In this document: piece after piece, positions 1-8,127 of the stretch
Layout of the letters: each line of letters starts with the position of its first letter
How positions within the stretch are numbered: position 1 is the first letter of the stretch
Assembly (NCBI GenBank): GCA_021777555.1
Contig: JAJYDK010000002.1
Coordinates: 62,001 to 126,000 of the forward strand
Direction: 5' to 3'
DNA length: 64,000 nt
Source: Pseudomonadota bacterium
Lineage (GTDB): Bacteria > Pseudomonadota > Gammaproteobacteria > Steroidobacterales > Steroidobacteraceae
Position numbers and translations under genes: made by a program
Notes under the pieces: model-generated
Told to the model about the DNA's origin: nothing
Database searches by the model: none
What the model saw: the letters and a program-made list of their open reading frames with translations, nothing else

Positions 1-413
1 TGAGCAGCGAGCGACAGTACGGCTGGATGTGGGTCGAGGCCTGCCAGGTCCTCGACCAGGCCGAGCAATTGCAGCGGCAATTGCTGCGCTACCTCGGGCC
101 GGGCACCGATGCGGCACTCTGGGAGCCCCCGGTGGATATCCTCGAAAGCCCCGACGGGGTGATCTTGCTGTTCGCGCTGCCGGGGGTGGCGCCGGAGGAT
201 ATCGAGGTGCGGCTCGAGCCCGCCTCTCTCACCGTGAGCGCCACGCGCCGGCTCAAGCTCGAGCACCCGCGTGCCTCGATCCGGCGACTGGAGATCCCGC
301 ACGGCCGGTTCATCCGGCGCGTTCCCCTGAGCGGTGTGCCGCTCGCGATTGCAGCCACCCGCTACGAGCGCGGTTGCCTCGAGGTGCATCTGGCGCCGGC
401 GACGGAGAGATGA
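1..413 (+). CDS. Hsp20/alpha-crystallin small heat-shock protein (5' end at window edge)
   Basis: This is a small ATP-independent holdase chaperone of the Hsp20 family. The reading frame is open to the left edge. If the base just outside the window is A, an ATG starts there and the protein begins M-SSERQYGW; the first visible ATG is at 27 and gives 128 residues. The alpha-crystallin core is visible from about PPVDILESPDGV through FALPGVAPEDIEV to the end. The C-terminal IxI-type tail is not obvious. The stop overlaps the lon start by four bases (ATGA at 410-413), so chaperone and protease are probably co-translated, a sensible pairing for protein quality control. The family call is fairly secure; the exact start is not. 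Confidence 0.8.
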   Translation, partial: SSERQYGWMWVEACQVLDQAEQLQRQLLRYLGPGTDAALWEPPVDILESPDGVILLFALPGVAPEDIEVRLEPASLTVSATRRLKLEHPRASIRRLEIPHGRFIRRVPLSGVPLAIAATRYERGCLEVHLAPATER

Positions 414-2827
414 GCATGACGGATAGCGAAAACACTGCTTCGACACCCCGGATCGAGCTGCCGCCATTGCCGGCCGATGCCGTGCCGATCGTGGCCATGC
501 GCAATCTCGTGCTCTTTCCAGGCGTGGTGTTGCCCGTCACGCTCGGGCGGGAGGAGAGCATTGCCGCGGCCCAGGAGGCGGTTCGCACCGGGCGCAAGGT
601 GGGACTGCTGCTGCAGCGCGATCCGGCGCTCGAGAAGCCCACACCGAAAGACCTCTACGAGGTCGGCGTGCTCGCCACCGTGGTCCGCTACATCACCGCG
701 CCCGATGGCGCGCATCATCTGATCTGCCAGGGCGAGAACCGTTTTCGCCTGTTGGAGGTCGTGCGCGAGAGGCCGTTTCTCGCCGCCCGCGTCGAATCCA
801 TTGCCGAGCCCACCGAGACGGGCGCGGACATCGAGGCGCGCATGGACTACCTCAAGGAGCGCGCCATGGAGGCGCTCTCGCTCCTGCCGCAGGTGCCGGC
901 GGAGCTCGGGCGGACGATTCGCGGGATCGACTCCGCCGGACAGCTCGCCGATCTCATCGTGAGCTTCATGGACGTGAAGCCGCAGGAGAAGCAGGAGCTG
1001 CTCGAGACGCTCGATCTCAAGGAGCGGCTCGACAAGGTGGTGAAGATGCTGGCGCATCGGGTCGAAGTGCTCAAGATCACCCGCGACATCACCGAGCAGA
1101 CCCAGGCCGCGCTCGGGGAGCGTCAGCGTGAGGCGGTGCTGCGTGAGCAGCTGCACCAGTTGCAGAAGGAGCTCGGAGAGGAGGAGGGCGCGGAAGGGGA
1201 CTTCGCCGAGCTCGACAAAGCGATCACCGGGGCGGGCATGCCGCAGGAGGTCGAGGAGCAGGCGCGCAAGGAGCTCAAGCGGCTGCGCCGCATGAGCGAG
1301 GCGAGCCCCGAGCACGGCATGGTGCGCACCTATCTCGACTGGCTGGTCGCCCTCCCCTGGGGCAAGGCGGACGCCGAGGACATCGATATCGAGCGTGCCC
1401 GGGGCGTGCTCGAAGAGGATCACTACGGCCTGGAGAAGGTCAAGCGGCGAATCCTCGAATACCTCGCGGTGCGCAAGTTGAACCCCCGGGGCCGCAGTCC
1501 CATCCTCTGCTTCGTCGGTCCCCCGGGTGTGGGCAAGACCTCCCTCGGCCAGAGCGTGGCGCGCGCACTCGGACTGAAGTTCGTGCGCGCGAGTCTCGGC
1601 GGAGTGCACGATGAGGCGGAGATCCGCGGGCACCGCCGCACCTATGTCGGCGCGCTCCCGGGCAACATCATCCAGAGTCTGCGCAAGGCCGGCACGCGCA
1701 ATCCCGTGTTCATGCTCGATGAGATCGACAAGCTCTCCGCGAGTTTTCAGGGCGATCCGGCCTCGGCGCTGCTCGAGGTGCTCGATCCGGAGCAGAACTC
1801 GACCTTCCGCGACAACTATCTCGGCGTGCCGTTCGACCTGAGTCACGTGCTGTTCGTCGCCACCGCCAACGTGCTCGAGACCATCCCCGGGCCGCTGCGC
1901 GATCGCATGGAGATCATCCCGCTGACCGGTTATACGGATGAGGAGAAGCTTCAGATCGCCAAGCGCTACCTGGTGCGGCGCCAGCTCGAGGCGAACGGCC
2001 TCGATGCCGCCCGGGCGTCGGTGTCGGATGAGGCGTTGATGCGTGTCATTCACGAGTACACCCGGGAGGCCGGCTGCCGCAACCTCGAGCGAGAGATCGG
2101 GGCGCTGCTGCGCCAGGCCGCCATGCGCATCGCGGAAGGCAAGGAGGCGAGCGTGCGCTTCGAGGCCGATGATGTGCCCACAGTGCTCGGGGCGCCGCGC
2201 TTCGAGAACGAGGTCGCCCAGCGCACCTCGATTCCAGGGGTGGCGACCGGGCTCGCCTGGACGCCGGTCGGCGGCGACATCCTGTTCATCGAGTCGGCGC
2301 GCATGAGCGGCAACGGAAAACTCATCCTGACCGGTCAGCTCGGGGATGTGATGAAGGAGTCGGCGCAGACCGCCCTGAGTCTGCTCAAGGCGCAGGCGGA
2401 GGAGCTCGCGATCGACCCGAAGGGCTTCGACCAGAGCGACGTTCACGTGCACGTGCCGGCTGGGGCGATCCCGAAGGACGGGCCGAGCGCCGGCGTCGCG
2501 ATGTTCGTCTCGCTCGCCTCGCTCTTCAAGCAACGCGTGGTGCGCCCCGATGTCGCCATGACCGGCGAGATCAGTCTGCGTGGCCTCGTGTTGCCCGTCG
2601 GCGGCATCAAGGAGAAGACGATCGCGGCGGCACGCGCGGGCATCCGCAAGGTGATCCTGCCCGCGCGCAACCGGCGCGATCTCGAGGACATCCCGAAGAG
2701 CGTGCAGGCCGCGCTCGAGTTCGTCTGGGTGGATCGCGTCTCGGAGGCGCTCGAGGTGGCCCTCGCGGAGTCACCCGAGGATCGCAAAGCTGCCGCGGAG
2801 TCGGCGCAGAAGCGCTCGGCCGCCTGA
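410..2827 (+). CDS. lon: ATP-dependent protease La (Lon)
   Basis: Lon is a cytoplasmic AAA+ serine protease that degrades misfolded and regulatory proteins. The 805-residue product has the usual family length. In order it shows an N-terminal LON substrate domain (residues about 20-210), a helical region, a Walker A motif GPPGVGKT (370-377, Lys376), Walker B with MLDEIDK near 435, and the C-terminal peptidase domain with Ser693 (DGPSAG) and Lys734 (GGIKEK), the Ser-Lys catalytic dyad. The start at 410 was chosen because it overlaps the Hsp20 stop and begins the conserved N-terminus; the frame is open further upstream but that stretch is Hsp20 coding sequence. A second ATG two codons later (416) is an alternative. 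Confidence 0.97.
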   Translation: MSMTDSENTASTPRIELPPLPADAVPIVAMRNLVLFPGVVLPVTLGREESIAAAQEAVRTGRKVGLLLQRDPALEKPTPKDLYEVGVLATVVRYITAPDGAHHLICQGENRFRLLEVVRERPFLAARVESIAEPTETGADIEARMDYLKERAMEALSLLPQVPAELGRTIRGIDSAGQLADLIVSFMDVKPQEKQELLETLDLKERLDKVVKMLAHRVEVLKITRDITEQTQAALGERQREAVLREQLHQLQKELGEEEGAEGDFAELDKAITGAGMPQEVEEQARKELKRLRRMSEASPEHGMVRTYLDWLVALPWGKADAEDIDIERARGVLEEDHYGLEKVKRRILEYLAVRKLNPRGRSPILCFVGPPGVGKTSLGQSVARALGLKFVRASLGGVHDEAEIRGHRRTYVGALPGNIIQSLRKAGTRNPVFMLDEIDKLSASFQGDPASALLEVLDPEQNSTFRDNYLGVPFDLSHVLFVATANVLETIPGPLRDRMEIIPLTGYTDEEKLQIAKRYLVRRQLEANGLDAARASVSDEALMRVIHEYTREAGCRNLEREIGALLRQAAMRIAEGKEASVRFEADDVPTVLGAPRFENEVAQRTSIPGVATGLAWTPVGGDILFIESARMSGNGKLILTGQLGDVMKESAQTALSLLKAQAEELAIDPKGFDQSDVHVHVPAGAIPKDGPSAGVAMFVSLASLFKQRVVRPDVAMTGEISLRGLVLPVGGIKEKTIAAARAGIRKVILPARNRRDLEDIPKSVQAALEFVWVDRVSEALEVALAESPEDRKAAAESAQKRSAA

Positions 2828-2837
2828 GAATCGACAT

Positions 2838-2872
2838 CACCCGCGGCGGCCGAAGGGCGCCGCGCGCGGGTG
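2838..2872. terminator. GC hairpin between convergent lon and wrbA
   Basis: CACCCGCG (2838-2845) pairs perfectly with CGCGGGTG (2865-2872), and an inner GCGGC/GCCGC extends the stem. It fills the 51-base gap between the stops of lon and wrbA, so it could end transcription from both sides. No U-tract follows in either direction, so intrinsic termination is uncertain. Confidence 0.45.
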
Positions 2873-2878
2873 TCTCGC

Positions 2879-3550
2879 TCAGCGCGCCGGCCCGGTCGTT
2901 TCGGTCGGGTTGTGCATCGCCTTTGGCGCCGCGCCCCGCTCTCCCGCACCGTGCTCCAATCGAGTGGCGATCTCGGCGACATGCCGCCCCTGGAAACGGG
3001 CACCGGCCAGCTCGTTCTCGCTCGGCTGACGCGAGCCGTCCCCGGAGGCGAGGGTCGTCGCTCCGTAGGGCGAGCCGCCGCTCACCTCGTCCATGCGCGT
3101 AAGACCCGCGAAGGAGTAGGGGAGCCCGACGATGATCATCCCATGATGCAGCAGGGTGCTGTGGAAGCTGGTGATGGTCGTTTCCTGGCCGCCGTGTTGG
3201 GTCGCGGTCGAGGCGAAGACGCTGCCCACCTTGCCGACCAGCGCGCCATTGACCCACAGTCCTCCGGTCTGGTCGAGGAAGTTGCGCATCTGGGCGGTCA
3301 TGTTGCCGAAGCGGGTGGGAGTGCCGAAGACGATCGCGTCGTAGTGGGCGAGCTCATCGACGCTCGCCACCGGCGCCCGCTGATCGGTCTTCATGCCCGC
3401 TTTGCGCGCCACCTCATCGGGCACGAGCTCCGGGACCCGCTTCACGGTGACTTCGGTGCCTGCGACCGATGCGGCGCCATCGGCAACCGCCTGCGCCATG
3501 CGTTCGATGTGGCCGTAGGATGAGTAGTAGAGGATGAGGACTTTCGCCAT
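2879..3550 (-). CDS. wrbA: NAD(P)H:quinone oxidoreductase, WrbA flavodoxin-like
   Basis: WrbA is an FMN-binding, tetrameric NAD(P)H:quinone oxidoreductase thought to make two-electron reductions of quinones and limit oxidative stress. The product of 223 residues starts with the flavodoxin beta strand and phosphate loop ([17 protein letters not shown], residues 3-19), then [10 protein letters not shown] (near 95), and the [11 protein letters not shown] segment (near 117) that is characteristic of the WrbA branch. E. coli WrbA has 198 residues; the extra length is a low-complexity C-terminal tail after about residue 200. A good GGAGG ribosome site lies at 3557-3561 and the gene has its own promoter-like gap. 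It converges on lon. Confidence 0.93.
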   Translation of the reverse strand: MAKVLILYYSSYGHIERMAQAVADGAASVAGTEVTVKRVPELVPDEVARKAGMKTDQRAPVASVDELAHYDAIVFGTPTRFGNMTAQMRNFLDQTGGLWVNGALVGKVGSVFASTATQHGGQETTITSFHSTLLHHGMIIVGLPYSFAGLTRMDEVSGGSPYGATTLASGDGSRQPSENELAGARFQGRHVAEIATRLEHGAGERGAAPKAMHNPTETTGPAR

Positions 3551-3580
3551 GGTGGACCTCCTGGGTGTGGCTCACGCCGC

Positions 3581-3586
3581 AGTATA
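3581..3586 (-). promoter_or_regulatory. Putative -10 element of wrbA
   Basis: On the minus strand this reads TATACT followed by a GC-rich stretch, 30 bases before the wrbA start and inside the 61-base gap after the PAP2 gene. No good -35 is visible 16-18 bases upstream. Confidence 0.4.
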
Positions 3587-3611
3587 AGCCTATGTCGTGG
3601 CGCACTCCCGG

Positions 3612-4244
3612 TCACATCCGTGTGACCGACTCGCCCGACGGGGCCGACCACGCCTCCCCGGCAAGGACACCCGCGGAAATGCCGAGAAACGATCCGCCCA
3701 CCACGTCACTCAGGAAATGCCAGTCGCCGGCGACCAGCAGGGCCGCGGCGAGCCCGAGCAGCGTACCCAGCGGCCAGAGGCTTCTCGGGTAGAGCCGCAG
3801 GAACACTCCGGCAAAGGCTCCCGCGAGCACCATGTGCCCGGAGGGAAAACTGCTCAGCGGCGAGCCCTTCATCAGATGGAGGGCATGATGGGCGCCGTGC
3901 AGGACCGCCGTGGGGTTGGGAATTCCGAAGAACGGTTTCAACACCAGGCTGTTGACGCCGTAGGCGCAGATCGATGCGAGGCACGCGATGGTCAATGTCT
4001 CGGCGAACCGCGAAATGTGGCCGCGCACCAATCGGGCGAGCACGAGCGCGAGCAGCACGGCGGACTCCAGAGTCAGGATGCCGGCGGCGCCGAAGGGCCT
4101 GTTCAAGGGGTGTAGAAAACGGCCGAATTTCCAGAAGTATCTCGCCACCGGCACATCGAGGTGTGCGAAGGAGAAGGCGGCGAGCGCGGCGCACGTGGCG
4201 AAAGCCACGAGCCAGGCACGCGCGGGGGCGGGGAGGCGCCTCAC
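3612..4244 (-). CDS. PAP2-family membrane phosphatase
   Basis: This is a predicted integral membrane phosphatidic-acid-phosphatase-type enzyme of 210 residues. Hydrophobic segments are seen at about 9-27, 52-72, 81-103, 145-165, 169-187 and 189-201. The PAP2 signature is partly clear: SFPSGH (near residue 132) supplies the central His, and GDWHFLSDVVGG (near 173) supplies the third motif with its His and Asp. The first motif (KxxxxxxRP) is not a good match; KPFFGIPNP is in its place. Likely substrates are undecaprenyl pyrophosphate or lipid phosphates, but the sequence does not say which. It starts inside the stop of the upstream oxygenase gene (ATGA overlap). Confidence 0.8.
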   Translation of the reverse strand: MRRLPAPARAWLVAFATCAALAAFSFAHLDVPVARYFWKFGRFLHPLNRPFGAAGILTLESAVLLALVLARLVRGHISRFAETLTIACLASICAYGVNSLVLKPFFGIPNPTAVLHGAHHALHLMKGSPLSSFPSGHMVLAGAFAGVFLRLYPRSLWPLGTLLGLAAALLVAGDWHFLSDVVGGSFLGISAGVLAGEAWSAPSGESVTRM

Positions 4245-5296
4245 GAGGGACGGGCCCGCGGGGCCTCGGCTGCGGCGGCACGCTCGTTCTCGAGGCCGCG
4301 AAATTCGATGAACGAGGTCATGCGCTTCCAGAGGAACTCACCGTAGGCGAACGGTGCGAACGAATCGGGGGCATCCAGGGGGAGCGGTGCAATGGTCGCC
4401 TCGGCGCGCGCCTCGAGGAAGAATGGAATGGCATGACGCACGAGGCCCGAGCCGAGCACCCGGTGCTCGGTGGCGCGGATCCGACCCGCCGTCCATTGCT
4501 CGAGCACCTGGCCGAAGTTCACCACCAGGGTACCCTCGATCGGCGGCACATCGATCCAGCGTCCGTCCCGCGCGCGGGCCTCAAGGCCCGCAACGCCGTC
4601 CTGGGCGAGCAAGGTCATGAACCCCGAGTCGGTATGCGGTGCGCCGACGAGATACCGGCCTTCCCGTGCCGGCTCGACCCAGACCTCCGGGGCGGCGAGC
4701 GTGGCGAGTTCGGCCGCCGTCCGGGGCGGATAGCGAATCAGGCGCAACGTGGACAACCCGCCGCGAAAGGACTCGTGGAAGTAGTCCGCGCGCAGGCCGA
4801 GGCCGCGCGCGAGAGAGCTCATCAGCGCCTCGGCGACCCGTTCCATGGCGCGATAGTAGTCTGCGATCAGCGCGCGCCAGCCGGGAAGGAGCGCCTCTTC
4901 GGGCAAGGGAGTCGGCTCGCGCAGCGGGTCGCCCGGCCGGCACAGCGTACGTCCGTGCGCCACATCGCCTCCGAGGTCGATGCCTTCCTTCGCGGTCAGG
5001 TTGCCGGGCTGCAACGGGAACCAGCCACGATAGACATTGCGGTTCTCAGGCGCGAACTTGCGCCGATACAGACGGCGCTTCTCACGCTCATCGAGGGCGA
5101 AGATCGCGAGCAGCCGCGCCCGCTCGCGCGGGCCGGGCACCGCCGCATCCGGCAGTCCGCGGATGCATGCGAACCCGCTGTCGCGGGCCGCCGCGCCGAG
5201 CGCCTGGTCGGGGCGCTGCCATGCGGCCGGCTCGGCGCCGAACAGCGCGGTGACGTCGACGACGGGAATGGTCCCGGAGTGCGCGGTGCCTGCCAT
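4241..5296 (-). CDS. 2-oxoglutarate/Fe(II)-dependent oxygenase, isopenicillin N synthase-like
   Basis: The 351-residue protein has the double-stranded beta-helix oxygenase fold of the IPNS/GA-oxidase group. Iron ligands are visible as His221 and Asp223 (APHTDSGFMTLL) and His278 (ATEHRV). The usual RxS co-substrate motif appears as Arg287-His-Ala (RHAIPFF), so the Ser is replaced by Ala; that residue normally helps hold 2-oxoglutarate. The N-terminal IPVVDV segment is also typical. Substrate is unknown: many bacterial members lie outside antibiotic clusters and are uncharacterised. It is followed by the PAP2 gene with a four-base overlap and preceded by slyX 9 bases upstream, probably one operon. 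Confidence 0.85.
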   Translation of the reverse strand: MAGTAHSGTIPVVDVTALFGAEPAAWQRPDQALGAAARDSGFACIRGLPDAAVPGPRERARLLAIFALDEREKRRLYRRKFAPENRNVYRGWFPLQPGNLTAKEGIDLGGDVAHGRTLCRPGDPLREPTPLPEEALLPGWRALIADYYRAMERVAEALMSSLARGLGLRADYFHESFRGGLSTLRLIRYPPRTAAELATLAAPEVWVEPAREGRYLVGAPHTDSGFMTLLAQDGVAGLEARARDGRWIDVPPIEGTLVVNFGQVLEQWTAGRIRATEHRVLGSGLVRHAIPFFLEARAEATIAPLPLDAPDSFAPFAYGEFLWKRMTSFIEFRGLENERAAAAEAPRARPS

Positions 5297-5305
5297 CGGA
5301 GCCGC

Positions 5306-5512
5306 TCAGTAATGCGGCGGCCGCTCGTCCTGCGGCGAGGGGGCGGGCAGATCCGTCTCCCGCACCTGCAGGCGCAGCGCCAAAGACTCCAGGCGCTCAC
5401 GCAGGGCCTCGATTTCGCGGTGCTGCCGGAAGACGACATCGCTCAGCTCGGCGTTCGCGCGCTCGAGGAAGGCGATCTTGGTCTCAATCTGCTCTAGCGA
5501 TCCTAAGTCCAC
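5306..5512 (-). CDS. slyX: SlyX family protein
   Basis: This is a short, highly charged coiled-coil protein of 68 residues from a GTG start at 5512. SlyX proteins (E. coli 72 residues) have no settled function. The sequence shows one heptad-rich helix (LEQIETKIAFLERANAELSD) and a proline-rich end finishing in PPHY, the typical SlyX tail. An in-frame ATG at 5554 would add 14 residues but overlaps the TAGAAT hexamer read as the -10; the GTG has a GAGGG ribosome site about six bases before it, so the shorter start is preferred. Confidence 0.8.
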   Translation of the reverse strand: MDLGSLEQIETKIAFLERANAELSDVVFRQHREIEALRERLESLALRLQVRETDLPAPSPQDERPPHY

Positions 5513-5552
5513 GGCGTTCCCTCGTGCATCGCCTCTTGAGGTATCTGGCGGC

Positions 5553-5558
5553 ATTCTA
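5553..5558 (-). promoter_or_regulatory. Putative -10 element of slyX operon
   Basis: The minus strand reads TAGAAT followed by the discriminator GCCGCC, the same six bases that follow the tRNA-Gly -10. The far ATG of slyX lies inside this element, which favours the GTG start at 5512. No clear -35 is present. Confidence 0.45.
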
Positions 5559-5626
5559 CCGGACGGCGCGCGAATCAGAGTGCTCGGGCCGGTGAGGCGG
5601 GTGGCCGCCGCGCGAGAGGCTGGCCG

Positions 5627-7066
5627 ATGGCGCCCGTTGAGCTAGACTCCTTCCGTATGGAGCCGGATCAGTCCTCGGGTGATTCCAAACAGGCGCGGGG
5701 CGCCCGGCTGCGCCTGCCGCTGAAGATCACCAGCATTTCCTGGTGGGATCTCACCCATACCCTGGGTCCCATCCTGTTGCTGAGCGTGGCGGCCATCTGG
5801 CTCACGGTGCACTTCGTGCGCCCGGCCCCGCCGCACACGATCACGATCAGCTCGGGCCCCCCTGGGAGCAGCTTCGCGCTGCTCGCGCAGCGCTACCGCG
5901 CCATCCTGGCGCGCAACGGCATCACCCTGCACGTCGTTCCCTCCGAGGGCTCCCTGCAGAATCTCGAGCGCATGAAGGCCCACCACTCGCACGTGGACAT
6001 CGCGCTGGTGCAGGCCGGAGCCGAGGGTCCGGGGGAGGCCCCGGGCGCCGGGGGCAGGGGGAACCTGGTGTCCCTCGGCAGCATGTTCTATCAGCCGCTC
6101 GCGATCTTCTACCGCGCGCGCAAACCCATGATCCGACTGTCGCAGCTCTGGGGCGAGCGGATCGCGATCGGCAAGCCCGGCAGCGGCACGCGCACGTTGG
6201 CACTCGCGCTGCTCGCGGCCAACGATGTCACGCCCACCGCGCCCACGCGGTTTCTGGATGAGGAGGGGATCGCGGCCCGAAACGCGCTGCTCACCGGTCA
6301 GGCGGATGCGGCTTTTCTCACGGGTGACTCGACGCCACCGGCCATCATCGGGGCCATGCTGCATGCCCGGGGCGTCAGGCTGTTCGACTTCACGCAGGCG
6401 GATGCCTATGTGCGCCGCTTCCCTTACCTGCACCGTATCGAGATCCCCGCCGGCGCGTTCGATCTGGGGGAGGATCTGCCGCCGCACCGGATCACGCTGA
6501 TCGCGCCCGACGTGGAGCTCATTGCGCACTCCGATCTGCATCCGGCGCTCGTGGACCTGTTGATCGAGGCGGCACAGGAGGTGCAAGGCGGCGCCAACGT
6601 GCTGCACGCGGCCCATGTGTTTCCGAACAGCGCGACGTACGGCTATCCGCTCGATGCGGAGGCGGCGCGCTACTACAAGTCGGGCGACAAGAGCTTCACG
6701 TATCAGTACCTGCCGTTCTGGGTCGCGAGTCTCGTCGATCGGATCCTGGTCGTGCTCGTGCCGGCGATCGTGGTGCTGGTGCCGGGCCTGCGCTACCTGC
6801 CGCAGCTCTACGGGTGGCGCGTCAACAGCCGCATCCACCGCCGTTACGGGGAGCTGATGGCGCTCGAGCGGGAATCGCTCGCGCCGCTCTCGCCCGAGCG
6901 CAGGACGGAGCTGCTCGAGCGCCTGAGCGAGATCGAGCGCGCGGCGATCCTGCGCAAGATCCCCGGCTCGCACGCCGAGCAGCTTTACCTGCTGCGTGAG
7001 CACATCGGCTTCGTGCGCCAGAACCTCGCCCGATCGCAGGCGGGCTCGCCCGCCCCGAGCGCCTAG
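5627..7066 (+). CDS. TAXI-family TRAP-transporter solute-binding protein, membrane-anchored
   Basis: The 479-residue product belongs to the TAXI group of periplasmic binding proteins that feed TRAP transporters. After a basic N-terminus there is one membrane segment (about 40-62), a periplasmic binding domain with the typical ISSGPPGSSFALLA start (near 73), GKPGSGTRT (near 184) and the LTGQADAAFLTG region, then a second membrane segment (about 371-393) and a cytoplasmic charged tail. No TRAP permease gene is in the window, so the partner is elsewhere or this anchored form signals rather than transports. ATG 5627 has a GAGAGG site seven bases upstream; ATG 5657 is an alternative. Confidence 0.85.
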   Translation: MAPVELDSFRMEPDQSSGDSKQARGARLRLPLKITSISWWDLTHTLGPILLLSVAAIWLTVHFVRPAPPHTITISSGPPGSSFALLAQRYRAILARNGITLHVVPSEGSLQNLERMKAHHSHVDIALVQAGAEGPGEAPGAGGRGNLVSLGSMFYQPLAIFYRARKPMIRLSQLWGERIAIGKPGSGTRTLALALLAANDVTPTAPTRFLDEEGIAARNALLTGQADAAFLTGDSTPPAIIGAMLHARGVRLFDFTQADAYVRRFPYLHRIEIPAGAFDLGEDLPPHRITLIAPDVELIAHSDLHPALVDLLIEAAQEVQGGANVLHAAHVFPNSATYGYPLDAEAARYYKSGDKSFTYQYLPFWVASLVDRILVVLVPAIVVLVPGLRYLPQLYGWRVNSRIHRRYGELMALERESLAPLSPERRTELLERLSEIERAAILRKIPGSHAEQLYLLREHIGFVRQNLARSQAGSPAPSA

Positions 7067-7076
7067 TCGGGACGGC

Positions 7077-8120
7077 TCAGGCCGCCATCACCTTGCGGAT
7101 ATCGATCGGCTCGCCCCCGGGGGGCGGCAGCGCGTGCTCCGCCAGACCCTTCTGCGCGAGCCATTCGCGGCTGAACAGACGCGACTGGTACTTCGCCCCG
7201 CCATCGCACAACACCGTGACGACGGTGTGACCGGGACCGAGCTCGCGGGCCACGCGCGCCGCGGCGGCGACGTTGATCCCGCTGGTGCTGCCGAGGAACA
7301 GGCCCTCCTCGCGCAACAGCCGATAGACGTGCCGGACGGTGTCGCTGTCCTCGATGTGCACCGCATCGTCGATGGGCGCGCCCTGGAGGTTCGCGGTGAC
7401 GCGGCCGATGCCGATGCCCTCGGTGATCGAGCCTGAGCCTGTGGATTTGAGCGTGCCGTTGCGCACGTACTCGTAGAGGCTGCTGCCCGGAGGGTCCGCC
7501 AGCACGCAGCGGATCGAGCGGCGCCGGGACTTCAGGTACTGCGACACGCCGGCGAAGGTGCCGCCGGTGCCGCTCGCGCACACGAATGCGTCGAGGCGCC
7601 CGCCGGTCTGTTCCCAGATCTCCGGGCCGGTGGTCTCGATATGGGCTTCGCGGTTGACGGTGTTGTCGAACTGGTTGGCCCAGATGGCATTGGGCAGGCT
7701 CGCCGCCAGGCGCCCGGCGAGCTTCTGGTACTGGTTGGGGTTGGCGTAGGGCACCACCGGAACCTTGTGCAGATCGGCGCCGAGGGTCTCGAGCAGGCGG
7801 AATTTCTCGGGCGACTGGTTGTCGGGCATGACGATGACGCAGCGGTAGCCGCGGGCGTTGCAGACATGAGCGAGCCCGATGCCCGTGTTGCCGGCGGTGC
7901 CCTCGACGACGGTGCCGCCCGGGGCGAGCTCGCCGCACTTCTCGGCCGCAAGCACGATGGCGCGCGCGGCGCGGTCTTTCACCGAGCCGCCCGGGTTCAT
8001 GAACTCCGCCTTGCCGAGCACCTCGCAGCCGGTCTCCTCGCTCAAGCGGCGCAGCCGGATGAGGGGAGTGTTGCCGACCGATCCGATGAAGCCGTCTCCG
8101 GGGTTCATGTTGCCTGTCAT
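7077..8120 (-). CDS. cysK: Cysteine synthase, PLP-dependent
   Basis: This enzyme makes L-cysteine from O-acetylserine and sulfide with pyridoxal phosphate, the last step of sulfate assimilation. The product is 347 residues from the start at 8120. Lys48 in NPGGSVKDR is the PLP-binding lysine; VEGTAGNTGIGLA (near 78) is the substrate loop and GTGGTFAG (near 188) the phosphate-binding loop. It lies 7 bases after cysG and completes a cysH-cysG-cys operon. A second ATG at 8108 is possible, as a GGAG sits right against the first. It could instead be a CysM-type or cystathionine beta-synthase-like branch member; the symbol is by function. Confidence 0.88.
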   Translation of the reverse strand: MTGNMNPGDGFIGSVGNTPLIRLRRLSEETGCEVLGKAEFMNPGGSVKDRAARAIVLAAEKCGELAPGGTVVEGTAGNTGIGLAHVCNARGYRCVIVMPDNQSPEKFRLLETLGADLHKVPVVPYANPNQYQKLAGRLAASLPNAIWANQFDNTVNREAHIETTGPEIWEQTGGRLDAFVCASGTGGTFAGVSQYLKSRRRSIRCVLADPPGSSLYEYVRNGTLKSTGSGSITEGIGIGRVTANLQGAPIDDAVHIEDSDTVRHVYRLLREEGLFLGSTSGINVAAAARVARELGPGHTVVTVLCDGGAKYQSRLFSREWLAQKGLAEHALPPPGGEPIDIRKVMAA

Positions 8121-8127
8121 CTCCGAT

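Noticed and set aside
362-2533. A 723-codon open frame on the minus strand across lon
   Set aside because: It is the mirror of lon codon use in GC-rich DNA: rich in Arg/Ala/His/Leu without any domain, while lon on the other strand is certain.
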